Below are positions 53,188 through 61,332 of a DNA stretch of 64,000 bases, piece by piece (positions within the stretch are counted from its first letter, which is position 1; each line of letters begins with the position of its first letter). The translations under genes and the position numbers were made by a program. Where the stretch lies: NCBI GenBank assembly GCA_051954235.1, contig JBQCHY010000056.1:1-64000 (forward strand). Direction: 5' to 3'. Under the pieces are notes generated by a model. The model saw only the letters and a program-made list of their open reading frames with translations. It searched no databases and was not told the origin of the DNA. This DNA is from 62-47 sp051954235. GTDB taxonomy: Bacteria; Pseudomonadota; Alphaproteobacteria; Rhizobiales; Xanthobacteraceae.

Positions 53188-54261
53188 ATGACCTTTCATG
53201 CTGGAGATATGGTTCAAATTCGCAGCAAGCAGGAAATCCTTGCCACGCTCGACAAGAGCGGCCGCCTGGAAGGGCTTCCGTTCATGCCGCAGATGTTCAA
53301 GTACTGCGGCAAGTCGTTCAAGATTTTCAAGGTCGCGCACAAGACCTGTGACACCGTCAACGGCACGGGCGGACGTCGGCTTCCCGGCGGTATCCATCTC
53401 GATCTTCGCTGCGACGGCCAGGCCTACGGCGGTTGCCAGGCCGCGTGTCTGATCTTCTGGAAGGAGGCGTGGCTGAAGCCGGTCTCCGACGCCTCCATTG
53501 CGGCCGAGCCAGTGCCGGTGCCGCAATCTCCGACAGTCACGCCGATGAACGGCTGTTTGGAAAGCGACGTGTTGCGCGCGACCTCGGTAACAAGCGATGG
53601 CGAGGAAGCGTATCAGTGCCAAGCCGTGCGCCTGCCCTACTTCACGCGCCTGCTTCCCTGGTGGCGACCGGACCAGTACATCGCCGATTATCTCTCCGGC
53701 AACGTGAACCTTCGCAAGATCTTCAAGGGTCTGATCTACACCGTGTACACCAAGGGAACCAGAGCCTACCATCCGTTCCTCGGGCGACCCGGCCGCTGGT
53801 TCTACAATTGGGTTCAAGCACGGCGCGGCGGCACGCCCTACCCCCGGCAGCGCGGCCGACTTCCGGCGGGCGAAGCCGCCCCTATCGTCGAGCTCAACTT
53901 GCAACCCGGCGAGCTTGTTCGCACAAAATCCTATGAAGAGATTCTCACGACGGTGAATTTCCAGAACATGAATCGAGGCCTCTTTTTCGATGGAGAGATG
54001 GTCCCCTATTGCGGCGGCACCTACCGCGTCAAAGCGCGCGTCTCGAAGTTCATCGATGAGAAAACCGGAAAAATGAGATACATGAAGACACCCGGCGTAA
54101 TTCTCGAAGACGTCTGGTGCGGGTCATGCTTCAGCACCCGGCGAATGTTTTGCCCACGCGCAATCTATTCGTGGTGGCGTGAGGCCTGGCTGGAACGCGT
54201 TGAAGAAGCACCAGAGATGCTTCACACTCCCACCGTGGCGAAGAGCAACGCGAACGCATGA
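53188..54261 (+). CDS. Protein with a tandemly duplicated Cys-containing domain, function unknown
   Basis: 357 residues from ATG 53188, with no signal peptide or membrane helix. Two copies of one domain of about 95 residues lie at about 5-97 and 236-340. Shared pattern: Gly-(Asp/Glu)-(Met/Leu)-Val, Glu-Ile-Leu, Gly-Leu-x-Phe, Met-x-x-Tyr-Cys-Gly, a Lys-rich strand, then Gly-Gly-Cys or Cys-Gly-Ser-Cys and Cys-x5-Trp-x-Glu-Ala-Trp-Leu. The middle linker (about 115-230) has Arg-Leu-Pro-Tyr-Phe-Thr-Arg-Leu-Leu-Pro-Trp-Trp. Cys spacing could bind metal. I recognise no named family. It sits between acyltransferase and exported-protein genes of the second polysaccharide locus. Confidence 0.7.
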   Translation: MTFHAGDMVQIRSKQEILATLDKSGRLEGLPFMPQMFKYCGKSFKIFKVAHKTCDTVNGTGGRRLPGGIHLDLRCDGQAYGGCQAACLIFWKEAWLKPVSDASIAAEPVPVPQSPTVTPMNGCLESDVLRATSVTSDGEEAYQCQAVRLPYFTRLLPWWRPDQYIADYLSGNVNLRKIFKGLIYTVYTKGTRAYHPFLGRPGRWFYNWVQARRGGTPYPRQRGRLPAGEAAPIVELNLQPGELVRTKSYEEILTTVNFQNMNRGLFFDGEMVPYCGGTYRVKARVSKFIDEKTGKMRYMKTPGVILEDVWCGSCFSTRRMFCPRAIYSWWREAWLERVEEAPEMLHTPTVAKSNANA

Positions 54262-54307
54262 CGCACGTCCGTCAATCAATCCGAAGCCGCATCGGTAACG
54301 CCGGCCT

Positions 54308-55225
54308 TTATGGCCGGGCGAAGCAAGGCGCCGGCCCGTTTGCGTGGTGGCGAACGATGGCTGAAGCGGCCTTATGCATAGGGCCTGCAAGCTGTGGCGG
54401 CGGGGACGTCTGAAAGTCCGCGGCGCTCCCGGAATAAAAGCGCAAGGTCGACCACTCCGTCGAGAGCTCGATCCAGTTGCTCATGCCGGCCCCCGGATTG
54501 TTGGCGAAGCCGCTCACGTAGACCGCAGTTGGGTTTCGCCACCAGTCGGCGCCGACATTGGCAACGAGCTTTTTATTCGGGGTATCGGTCTTCATGTCCA
54601 TCTGAACGTAGACGCCATCGATGCTTCCAGCCTCGTATGCTCCTCGCCTCGTCAGCCAGAAGTGCGTATTGAAGCCGGCAGTGGGCCCTGGAAGAACCGC
54701 GGTGCCGTTCGGCAGTTCCCGCACCGTGATCTGCCTGGTTTCCCTTGCACCGAAGTCGGCAGCATAGTGCCCGCCGGCAACGTCGTCGGTAGTCTGATCC
54801 TGCACCAACAGCCATTCATGGGTGGCGCGACGGCGAACGTAGGTCTTTGCATTGGCAACCATGATGTTTGCGTCCGGATTTGGCTCTTGTGGCGAGCCGA
54901 CCTCCGGATAGACCTGCGCCCATCCTGTCACCGCCGAGAAATCGGAAGGCGGCGCTCCGTTTCCCGGCGGCGCGTACGAACCACCGCACCACGCAAAATG
55001 CCCGGGCACTCCGACGGCATAACCCTCGCTTTCACCGCGCGTGTTCTGGTCGATTGCGTCGAGGACCGGCGAGGTTATCGTCTTGTCGACGGACGACGCC
55101 GTCGCTTGGCTTGCCGATGCCGACCAATCTGGCACAGCATGGACGAGCAAAGCCGCGACGATCGCCACTGCCGGCGCAGCGGATTTAGCGGCGAAGAGCC
55201 GTAAAGGGCGGTAGCACTGATGCAT
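54308..55225 (-). CDS. Secreted paralogue of the N-terminal domain at 50-51 kb
   Basis: 305 residues from ATG 55225 after a GAGG-containing site; the frame is open to 55285. A signal peptide covers about residues 1-37 (basic start, Ala/Val core). The mature domain aligns along its length with residues 1-230 of the exported protein at 49.9-51.3 kb: Asp-Ala-Ile-x-Gln-Asn-Thr, Thr-Gly-Trp-Ala-Gln-Val-Tyr-Pro-Glu, Gly-Ala-Asp-Trp-Trp-Arg-Asn, Gly-Phe-Ala-Asn-Asn-Pro-Gly. It lacks the repeat and the type I-like tail, so one paralogue appears to use Sec and the other probably another route. Follows the co-polymerase gene by 81 bases. Function unknown, probably carbohydrate-related. Confidence 0.78.
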   Translation of the reverse strand: MHQCYRPLRLFAAKSAAPAVAIVAALLVHAVPDWSASASQATASSVDKTITSPVLDAIDQNTRGESEGYAVGVPGHFAWCGGSYAPPGNGAPPSDFSAVTGWAQVYPEVGSPQEPNPDANIMVANAKTYVRRRATHEWLLVQDQTTDDVAGGHYAADFGARETRQITVRELPNGTAVLPGPTAGFNTHFWLTRRGAYEAGSIDGVYVQMDMKTDTPNKKLVANVGADWWRNPTAVYVSGFANNPGAGMSNWIELSTEWSTLRFYSGSAADFQTSPPPQLAGPMHKAASAIVRHHANGPAPCFARP

Positions 55226-55306
55226 CCTGCGCCGCCTCTGCCATTGGATATCGCGAACCTGATGCCGATACAGGAATGCGCGCACGTTCGCGCTGAAAAG
55301 CTCCTG

Positions 55307-56788
55307 TTACTCCGCTGCCTGGATTTCCCTGAGATGATTGCGCACCGATCGCTTGACCACTTCCTCGAGCGCAGTTTCGACTTCGACTTCGTCCTCCTGC
55401 CGGCGTGCTCGCATGAATTCCAGCAACACCGCAAATCCCGAACCCAACGCGATGCCGCCCAGCACGACAATCAGGATCAAGTGCGGCGTTCGAGGAAACA
55501 TCGGCAAAGCCGGACGCTCCGCGCGTTGCACCACCCGAACGCTCGAGAGCTGTGTCTTCTTGGCGATGTCCTGATTGATCTGCTCCTCGATCACCCGACT
55601 GCCATAATGATCGGCGGCGGTCGACGCCCGAGTGAGTACGCGCTTCAGCCTGTCATACTCGGCCTGCTTCGAGGACAAGGATCCTAACTCATCATTCACC
55701 TTGCCGATCTCACCTACCAATGCCTTCTCGACGTTGAGGGCGCCATTGAGCTCCGTGTTGACCTTGAGCAGGCCCGCCATGGCATCCTGGTATACCTTGA
55801 TCAGCAATAGCGGCGGCGCATCATCGCTAGGGACCGTCCCGACCGAACTGCTGCCTGCTTTGTAATCGCGCCCGCGGAGATCGCTCACGATCGCGGTGAC
55901 GGTCCGCGATTGGTGGACGGGTCGCAGGGTCACGAGTTGATCGAGGATAGCCTGCTTCTGACCTTTCCAGTCTTCAATGGAACTGCGCGTTGTGGACAGC
56001 TTCGCATCGAGCGCATCGACGCGCTGCAGGAGCAATTTCCGCTGATCGTCGACAGAATAAATTCCGGCCTCGACCGAAAAATTCCGAAGATCCGTGCCCG
56101 CCTTCTCGGCCTCCTGCTCCAGGCGCTTGGTCTGCTGCTGATAGAAAACCTCGGCGCCCGGAATTTGGACGAGGTCGGCCTGCATAGCGATCAGTGCGTT
56201 CGCGAGTTTGTTCAGAAATTCTGCCGCGACAGCCCGATCCGGATGGCGGAATGACACCCGCAGAATATCGGTGCGTCCCTCGCCCCTCGCTGAAATCAGC
56301 TCGCGCAGCTTAGCAATCAGCTTCTGGTGATCGTCCTTCGTTTCGTCTGCGCTGCCGCCAGCGCTGTTCGCCTCAGCGCGAGGTTTGAGAAAATCGAACT
56401 GCGGAGGCAGTGCCTGAAGGCTCGATGTCAGCCACGACCCCGCCACGAACATGGGGCTCGATTTGTCCTTCTTGAACAAACGGCCGTAGCCGATCTCCGA
56501 AGCCGCCAGACCGATGACCTGATCGGTCGTTGCGATTCGCGCCAGCGACTCGATGCGGCTTGTCAGATCAGGGCCTTCGCCGAGGATACTCCCTGCCGAC
56601 CGATCCTTGATGCCCTGCCCAACCCGCAACAACGTATACGACTCGTAGCGGTCGCCGACGGCGCTGTGGAAGAGAAATCCTGCAGCCGATGCGAGGATGA
56701 GAGCAACATATATCACCCGCCGCCGTCGCCAGAGGATCGGCAATATTTCGTTGAGCCGCGGAGTGTGATTGTTCGCACCGTGTTGCAC
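55307..56788 (-). CDS. GumC/Wzz-like polysaccharide co-polymerase
   Basis: 493 residues if it begins at GTG 56788, which follows GGAG by eight bases; ATG-less extension to 56818 is possible. One helix near residues 22-40, a long periplasmic coiled-coil segment (about 190-400) with Gln/Glu/Lys heptads, and a second helix near 430-450, the arrangement of GumC/ExoP-type co-polymerases. The C-terminal kinase domain of ExoP is absent. It would control chain length and export of the polysaccharide started by the WcaJ-type enzyme. A Crp/Fnr-type palindrome lies 78 bases upstream. Confidence 0.85.
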   Translation of the reverse strand: MQHGANNHTPRLNEILPILWRRRRVIYVALILASAAGFLFHSAVGDRYESYTLLRVGQGIKDRSAGSILGEGPDLTSRIESLARIATTDQVIGLAASEIGYGRLFKKDKSSPMFVAGSWLTSSLQALPPQFDFLKPRAEANSAGGSADETKDDHQKLIAKLRELISARGEGRTDILRVSFRHPDRAVAAEFLNKLANALIAMQADLVQIPGAEVFYQQQTKRLEQEAEKAGTDLRNFSVEAGIYSVDDQRKLLLQRVDALDAKLSTTRSSIEDWKGQKQAILDQLVTLRPVHQSRTVTAIVSDLRGRDYKAGSSSVGTVPSDDAPPLLLIKVYQDAMAGLLKVNTELNGALNVEKALVGEIGKVNDELGSLSSKQAEYDRLKRVLTRASTAADHYGSRVIEEQINQDIAKKTQLSSVRVVQRAERPALPMFPRTPHLILIVVLGGIALGSGFAVLLEFMRARRQEDEVEVETALEEVVKRSVRNHLREIQAAE

Positions 56789-57122
56789 AGCCAATGCTCC
56801 AGATTGGAAACAAACCACGCGTCGGGTTGTACGAGCGAATGATGCGCCCTGATGGCCTGCCCAAGTTGACGATCATCAAGTCGCGGGTTTTGTCGGCGTT
56901 GTGACGATCTGCAGGCGACGGTCAGCGGCTCGATCATGGCAATCCTCGATGTCAGATATCGCTCGGTCACGCCCGACTTTGGCCCACGCAAGCCTGTGCG
57001 GAAGGACTAACCCCAACGGCGAATAGTACTCCCGAAGAGTGCGCGGAGCGCGCCGACCCCTCGTGTATCAAAGAACCCGCAGAACCCGAGCAGCGTGCGA
57101 ACAGCGTAACGGAGGGTCGAGT
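56789..57122. promoter_or_regulatory. Divergent control region with candidate Crp/Fnr-family site 2
   Basis: About 330 bases between the co-polymerase (minus) and the Crp/Fnr regulator (plus). TTGACGATCATCAA at 56866-56879 is a 14-base near-palindrome of FNR/FixK type, 78 bases upstream of the minus-strand start and about 245 bases from the regulator start. GGAGGG at 57111-57116 is the regulator's ribosome site. Confidence 0.62.
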
Positions 57123-57782
57123 ATGGGTATGCCGCAAATTGGAACTTGTGGGGCCGAACCGCTGGCTTACGGGGCGCTCCGCAAAGAAATCCCCGAAAGG
57201 CGCCCCCAATCGGCACCATTGCTGCTCGTCCCGCGCGGGCGCGTGCTGTTCTGGGAAGGCGAGCATCAGGCCCAAAAAATCCAGATCGTGAAGGGCGTGG
57301 TGCGGGCCGTCCAACTGCTCGAAAACGGAAACCGTCAAATCCTGACGTTCTTCTGGCCCGGCCACGTCATCATGCCGACCCGCTCGTCATGTCAGCGGAT
57401 AACGGCCGAGGCGGTCACCAATTGCTGGGTGCAACGCTCCACAGCGACCGGCACCTGCCAGGAAGAGGACCCCTGCGGCGCCCGTCAGATTCTGATCGAT
57501 ACGCTGGCACTGGTTGCGACACGAAATCACAAGAACAGCGTCGCCCGGATCGCAGACTTTCTACTTCGCATCAGAAAGCACCTTCCCAGCGATCCGAAAC
57601 GGCCGCTGGCGCTCTCGCTGCTGCTGCCACGGGCGGATATCGCGGATCACCTGGGGACGTCCATCGAAACCGTTTGCCGCATCCTTGCGGAGTTCAAGAT
57701 GAAAGGGCTGATCGACCTGCCGAACCGAAAGACCATTCGATATCTCGATCTGCCCGGCCTTGCACAAGTCGCCGGCGAATAG
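57123..57782 (+). CDS. Crp/Fnr-family transcriptional regulator
   Basis: 219 residues from ATG 57123 after GGAGGG; the frame is open to 57039. N-terminal cyclic-nucleotide-binding-like beta roll (about 25-110), dimer helix (about 120-150), C-terminal winged helix (about 165-215). The recognition helix reads Thr-Ser-Ile-Glu-Thr-Val-Cys-Arg (Glu182, Cys185, Arg186). FNR uses Glu-x-x-Ser-Arg here to read TTGAT, so Glu and Arg are kept and Ser is Cys. Cysteines at 9, 90, 101, 112 and 118 do not match the FNR iron-sulfur spacing. It likely controls the surrounding polysaccharide genes through the two palindromes found nearby. Confidence 0.88.
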   Translation: MGMPQIGTCGAEPLAYGALRKEIPERRPQSAPLLLVPRGRVLFWEGEHQAQKIQIVKGVVRAVQLLENGNRQILTFFWPGHVIMPTRSSCQRITAEAVTNCWVQRSTATGTCQEEDPCGARQILIDTLALVATRNHKNSVARIADFLLRIRKHLPSDPKRPLALSLLLPRADIADHLGTSIETVCRILAEFKMKGLIDLPNRKTIRYLDLPGLAQVAGE

Positions 57783-57827
57783 CTCATTGCAACAGCATTT
57801 CAACGCTCGCGATCAAAGAGGCGTCGA

Positions 57828-59294
57828 ATGTCTCTCGTCCATGACACCAACCTCATAACCGGCCTGGTTCATTCGAATTCCCGCAGCCAGCCTGTTGCCC
57901 CGATCTCGCTCAACGTCATGTCGCCGCTGATTGCGATATTCGATCTCGTCTGGATCGTCGCACTGGGAATTACCGTAGGTCTTCTCTATGACCACCTGGC
58001 TCTTGGTGGGCACAGCACGGCGCAAAATCACCTCGGCGCGGGAATCGCCGTGGCCGCGCTCTACTTAGGGTTCGCTCATGCGGCCGAGCTTTATCGCGGA
58101 CCGAACCTCCTCCAGGTCAAATGGCAAGTCGAACATGCCACGCTTGCCTGGCTGCTGGCGTTCGTGTGCCTTGCATCCATTGCGTTCTTACTGAAAACGG
58201 GAGCGGCATTCTCGCGCGGCGAGATGCTGCTATTCTTTAGCAGCGGCATCATTGCCAGTGCGGCAATGCGATTGATCGTTGCGCGGGTTTGCCGCTTCGT
58301 TCTCGCGTCCGGCGCGTTGAAATCCACCCGGGTCGTGTTGGTCGGATTGGCGGACGAACTCGCCGCCAATGGCGCATTGTCCGCGCTGGAAAAATACGGT
58401 TATGCCGTAGTCAGCGTCTTCCCGTTACCCACAGACGAAAATCCGGCCTCCGCCCGCGACACGCTGAAAGCCTATTTGCGGCAGGTGACCCGTTACGTCA
58501 GGGACATGAATATCGACGAGATCATCGTCGCGATTCCCTGGCGTTCGACGGAACTCCTACGCGAGGTCGAAGACGAGTTACGCGTGCTGCCGATACAGGT
58601 CACGCTGGTGCCTGACACCATTGCAGGTCAGGTATTGGATCACCCGTTGGCTGAACTCGGTCCGACAAAGGCAGTGCAACTCCAGCGGCCACCCCTGAAT
58701 GCCTTCCAGCGCAATCTGAAGCAAGGCATCGACCGCATACTGGCCGCGACGTCCCTGTTCCTTTTGATACCCTTCCTGGCCGTGATCATCGCGGCGATAC
58801 GGATGGAATCGCCGGGGCCGGCGCTCTTTCTCCAAACGAGGGTCGGCTTCAATGGACGGCCATTCAAAATTTTCAAGTTCAGAACGATGTCCACGCTTGA
58901 TGACGGGCCGGTCATCGTTCAAGCTACCAAGAACGACAGCCGCATCACACACCTCGGCGCACTGTTGCGCAAGCTTAGCATCGACGAACTGCCGCAACTG
59001 ATCAACGTGCTACGCGGCGACATGTCGCTGGTCGGCCCGCGTCCGCACGCGCTTGCACACGACAACGAATACGATCGGCTGATCGCGACCTACGCCATAC
59101 GGCACAAGATGAAACCCGGCATCACCGGTTGGGCCCAGATCAACGGATTCCGTGGCGAAACACCTGAAATCGGCATGATGATGCGCCGGGTGGAGAGCGA
59201 CCTGTGGTACATCGAGTCATGGTCGCCATGGCTCGACATCCGCATCATGCTGCTCACCGTGGTCCGGGTCCTGCAATCGGAAAACGCCCGTTGA
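57828..59294 (+). CDS. WcaJ/ExoY-type undecaprenyl-phosphate glucose phosphotransferase
   Basis: 488 residues, the long polytopic form. Four to five N-terminal helices (about 25-130), a CoA-binding-like Rossmann region (about 160-260), then the catalytic domain: Thr-Arg-Val-Gly-Phe-Asn-Gly-Arg-Pro-Phe-Lys-Ile-Phe-Lys-Phe-Arg-Thr-Met, Ser-Ile-Asp-Glu-Leu-Pro-Gln-Leu, Gly-Pro-Arg-Pro-His-Ala, and Gly-Ile-Thr-Gly-Trp-Ala-Gln-Ile-Asn-Gly-Phe-Arg-Gly-Glu-Thr, typical of glucose-specific enzymes. It loads the first sugar phosphate on undecaprenyl phosphate. It starts 45 bases after the regulator stop, so both may share a transcript. Confidence 0.93.
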   Translation: MSLVHDTNLITGLVHSNSRSQPVAPISLNVMSPLIAIFDLVWIVALGITVGLLYDHLALGGHSTAQNHLGAGIAVAALYLGFAHAAELYRGPNLLQVKWQVEHATLAWLLAFVCLASIAFLLKTGAAFSRGEMLLFFSSGIIASAAMRLIVARVCRFVLASGALKSTRVVLVGLADELAANGALSALEKYGYAVVSVFPLPTDENPASARDTLKAYLRQVTRYVRDMNIDEIIVAIPWRSTELLREVEDELRVLPIQVTLVPDTIAGQVLDHPLAELGPTKAVQLQRPPLNAFQRNLKQGIDRILAATSLFLLIPFLAVIIAAIRMESPGPALFLQTRVGFNGRPFKIFKFRTMSTLDDGPVIVQATKNDSRITHLGALLRKLSIDELPQLINVLRGDMSLVGPRPHALAHDNEYDRLIATYAIRHKMKPGITGWAQINGFRGETPEIGMMMRRVESDLWYIESWSPWLDIRIMLLTVVRVLQSENAR

Positions 59295-59464
59295 TCTAAA
59301 CGGCCTACCTCTTGGCCCGGCATAAGCCCAGCTTTGCTCAAGCCGTCGTGATCAGGATCGCCGGCGCGATTGTCAAATTTCGGTATCGTTATTGAGAACG
59401 CTCATATCGATGCGTCCGCGGTGCGTATGCTGCGTACTCTCCTCTCTTCCGAGAAGGAAGGCAG

Positions 59465-59653
59465 ATGCCGCAGACAGACAATCCGAATTCCTTACGCTCG
59501 CATCGAGACACCGCCCCTGTTTCGCAAGATCACCATAAGGGACGTCTTGATTGGGCAGTCCTCGTCGTCCTGTTCGCATTGAGCTGCACCTTGGGATGGA
59601 TTTCTCTCTTGTTGTGGGGCGCCATGCGCGCCTTTCAAATCGCCCTTCTCTGA
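59465..59653 (+). CDS. Small single-helix membrane protein
   Basis: 62 codons from ATG 59465, which follows AAGGAAGG closely. Residues 1-27 are hydrophilic and charged; residues 28-62 form one strong hydrophobic segment with two Trp-Gly pairs (Leu-Gly-Trp-Ile-Ser-Leu-Leu-Leu-Trp-Gly). No known family recognised. The good ribosome site and clean membrane helix argue that it is real; it could be a small partner of the polysaccharide machinery. Confidence 0.5.
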   Translation: MPQTDNPNSLRSHRDTAPVSQDHHKGRLDWAVLVVLFALSCTLGWISLLLWGAMRAFQIALL

Positions 59654-59850
59654 ACGCGAGGCTCGATGTCGCGCCGCCCAAGGAAATATCATCAGCGACG
59701 TTTGATACCGATGTACCGCTTATTGACGGATAGCAACTTCGCTTTGCCCCCTTGGTCTAAATTTTCAACCACACGTACGCACTTTCTCAATTCTCACCGC
59801 TCGTCGTCAGACAATGCGTCATTCACGCACACATTGCAAAGGTCGCTGAG

Positions 59851-60666
59851 ATGAAGACAGTTCTGTTCTGCGGCGGTCTCGGCACGCGTATCCGGGACGT
59901 AGCTGAAAATATCCCGAAACCGATGGTTCCGGTCGGCGACAAGCCGATCCTCTGGCATCTGATGCACTATTACAGTCAGTTCGGGCACAAGGATTTCGTC
60001 CTTTGCCTCGGCTACAAAGCGAACGTAATCAAGGAATACTTTCTGAATTACAAACCGCAGGCTTACGCCGACTGCGTCGTCTCGGGCTTCGGCAACGAGG
60101 TCGAGATTCTCGGAAATCCGCAGCAGGACTGGCGCATTGCGATGATCGATACCGGCATCTGGCGCAATATCGGCCAGCGGCTATGGGCCGTGCGTGATCA
60201 CGTCGTGGGCGAGGAGATGTTTCTCGCCAACTACAGCGACGGTCTCTCTGACGTCAATCTCACCGAAATGATCGAAACCTTCCGCATCAGCGGAAAGGTC
60301 GCCTGCTTCACGGCGGTGCGGCCATCATTCAGTCTGCATCTGGTCGATATGCATCCGGATGGAAAAGTCGAACGGATCCGCGCCAGCCAGGAAGCCGATC
60401 TTTGGATCAATGGCGGCTTCTTCATCTTCCGAAAGGAGATATTCGACTATATGCGCGACGGCGACGAACTCGTCGAAGCGCCATTCCAACGCTTGATCGA
60501 GGCGGATCAACTCATGGCGTTCCGGCATGAGGGATTCTGGCGTCCGATGGATACGTTGAAGGACAAGCAGATCCTCGAGGATCTCGTCGACAAGGGCACG
60601 ATGCCCTGGCTTCTCAATTTGAATCCCGGCATGGCCCCGGCCCGGACCGAGAGGAAAATGGGATGA
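59851..60666 (+). CDS. rfbF: Glucose-1-phosphate cytidylyltransferase
   Basis: 271 residues. Starts Met-Lys-Thr-Val-Leu-Phe-Cys-Gly-Gly-Leu-Gly-Thr-Arg-Ile-Arg, the nucleotidyltransferase P-loop-like signature, with Pro-Lys-Pro-Met-Val-Pro-Val-Gly, His-Leu-Met-x-Tyr-Tyr, Gly-Tyr-Lys, Asp-Gly-Leu-Ser-Asp, and Phe-Trp-Arg-Pro-Met-Asp-Thr near the C-terminus, all RfbF-typical. It makes CDP-glucose from CTP and glucose-1-phosphate, the entry to CDP-3,6-dideoxy and branched sugars. No RfbG (CDP-glucose 4,6-dehydratase) is obvious in the window. Overlaps the next gene as ATGA. Confidence 0.93.
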   Translation: MKTVLFCGGLGTRIRDVAENIPKPMVPVGDKPILWHLMHYYSQFGHKDFVLCLGYKANVIKEYFLNYKPQAYADCVVSGFGNEVEILGNPQQDWRIAMIDTGIWRNIGQRLWAVRDHVVGEEMFLANYSDGLSDVNLTEMIETFRISGKVACFTAVRPSFSLHLVDMHPDGKVERIRASQEADLWINGGFFIFRKEIFDYMRDGDELVEAPFQRLIEADQLMAFRHEGFWRPMDTLKDKQILEDLVDKGTMPWLLNLNPGMAPARTERKMG

Positions 60667-61316
60667 AGCGCTTCAAGCTCGCCGATGCAAATGAGCGATT
60701 GTCCGTGCTTTGCATCGGCGCGCATTCCGACGACATCGAGATCGGCGCCGGCGCAACGATCCTCGGTTGGATCGATCGCGGTGTGCGCCTCGACGTCCAT
60801 TGGGTGGTTCTGAGTGCGCAAGGGCCGCGCGGCGACGAGGCGCGCTCGTCCGCCGAGGCATTTCTCGCTGGCTCGGAACGCGCGGTGATCGAGTTGGCGG
60901 AATTCAAGGACGGCTTTTTCCCGCATCAGGGGGCCGAGATCAAGATCTGGTTCGAGGCTCTGAAACGACGTGCATCGCCCGACGTGATCCTGTGCCACAC
61001 GCGCCACGACGCGCATCAAGACCATCGCGAAGTCTGCGCATTGACGTGGAACACCTTTCGCGACCACGCGATCCTCGAATACGAAATTCCGAAATGGGAT
61101 GGCGACCTGAGCCAGCCGAATGTCTTCATTCCAGCTACCCGAACGCTGATGGAGCGCAAGGCCAAACTCCTGCGCCAGCATTTCGGCACGCAGCGCTCAA
61201 AGGACTGGTTTGACGCGGAAACATTCATGGGTCTGGCACGGCTGCGCGGCATGGAATGCCGCGCGCCGGACGGATTCGCCGAAGCCTTTCACGGACGGAA
61301 ACTAACGGTGCAGTAA
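60663..61316 (+). CDS. PIG-L family sugar deacetylase
   Basis: 217 residues. Gly-Ala-His-Ser-Asp-Asp-Ile-Glu-Ile-Gly near residue 19 supplies zinc-binding His and the catalytic Asp; Cys-His-Thr-Arg-His-Asp-Ala-His-Gln-Asp-His near residue 110 gives the second His pair. The first motif usually reads Ala-His-Pro-Asp-Asp; Ser replaces Pro here. Members remove N-acetyl groups from sugars. Translationally coupled to rfbF, so it may act on a sugar in the CDP-glucose-derived pathway, although a plain CDP-hexose has no N-acetyl group. Confidence 0.88.
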   Translation: MKRFKLADANERLSVLCIGAHSDDIEIGAGATILGWIDRGVRLDVHWVVLSAQGPRGDEARSSAEAFLAGSERAVIELAEFKDGFFPHQGAEIKIWFEALKRRASPDVILCHTRHDAHQDHREVCALTWNTFRDHAILEYEIPKWDGDLSQPNVFIPATRTLMERKAKLLRQHFGTQRSKDWFDAETFMGLARLRGMECRAPDGFAEAFHGRKLTVQ

Positions 61317-61332
61317 AGCTAAGGAAACCGCC

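Noticed and set aside
53044..53904. Minus-strand open frame of about 286 codons
   Set aside because: Antisense to the tandem-domain protein; no motif and shadow-like composition.
59723..59736. Possible third Crp/Fnr-type site (TTGACGGATAGCAA) upstream of rfbF
   Set aside because: The second half-site deviates (AGCAA) and the extended flank of the other two sites is absent; too weak to claim.
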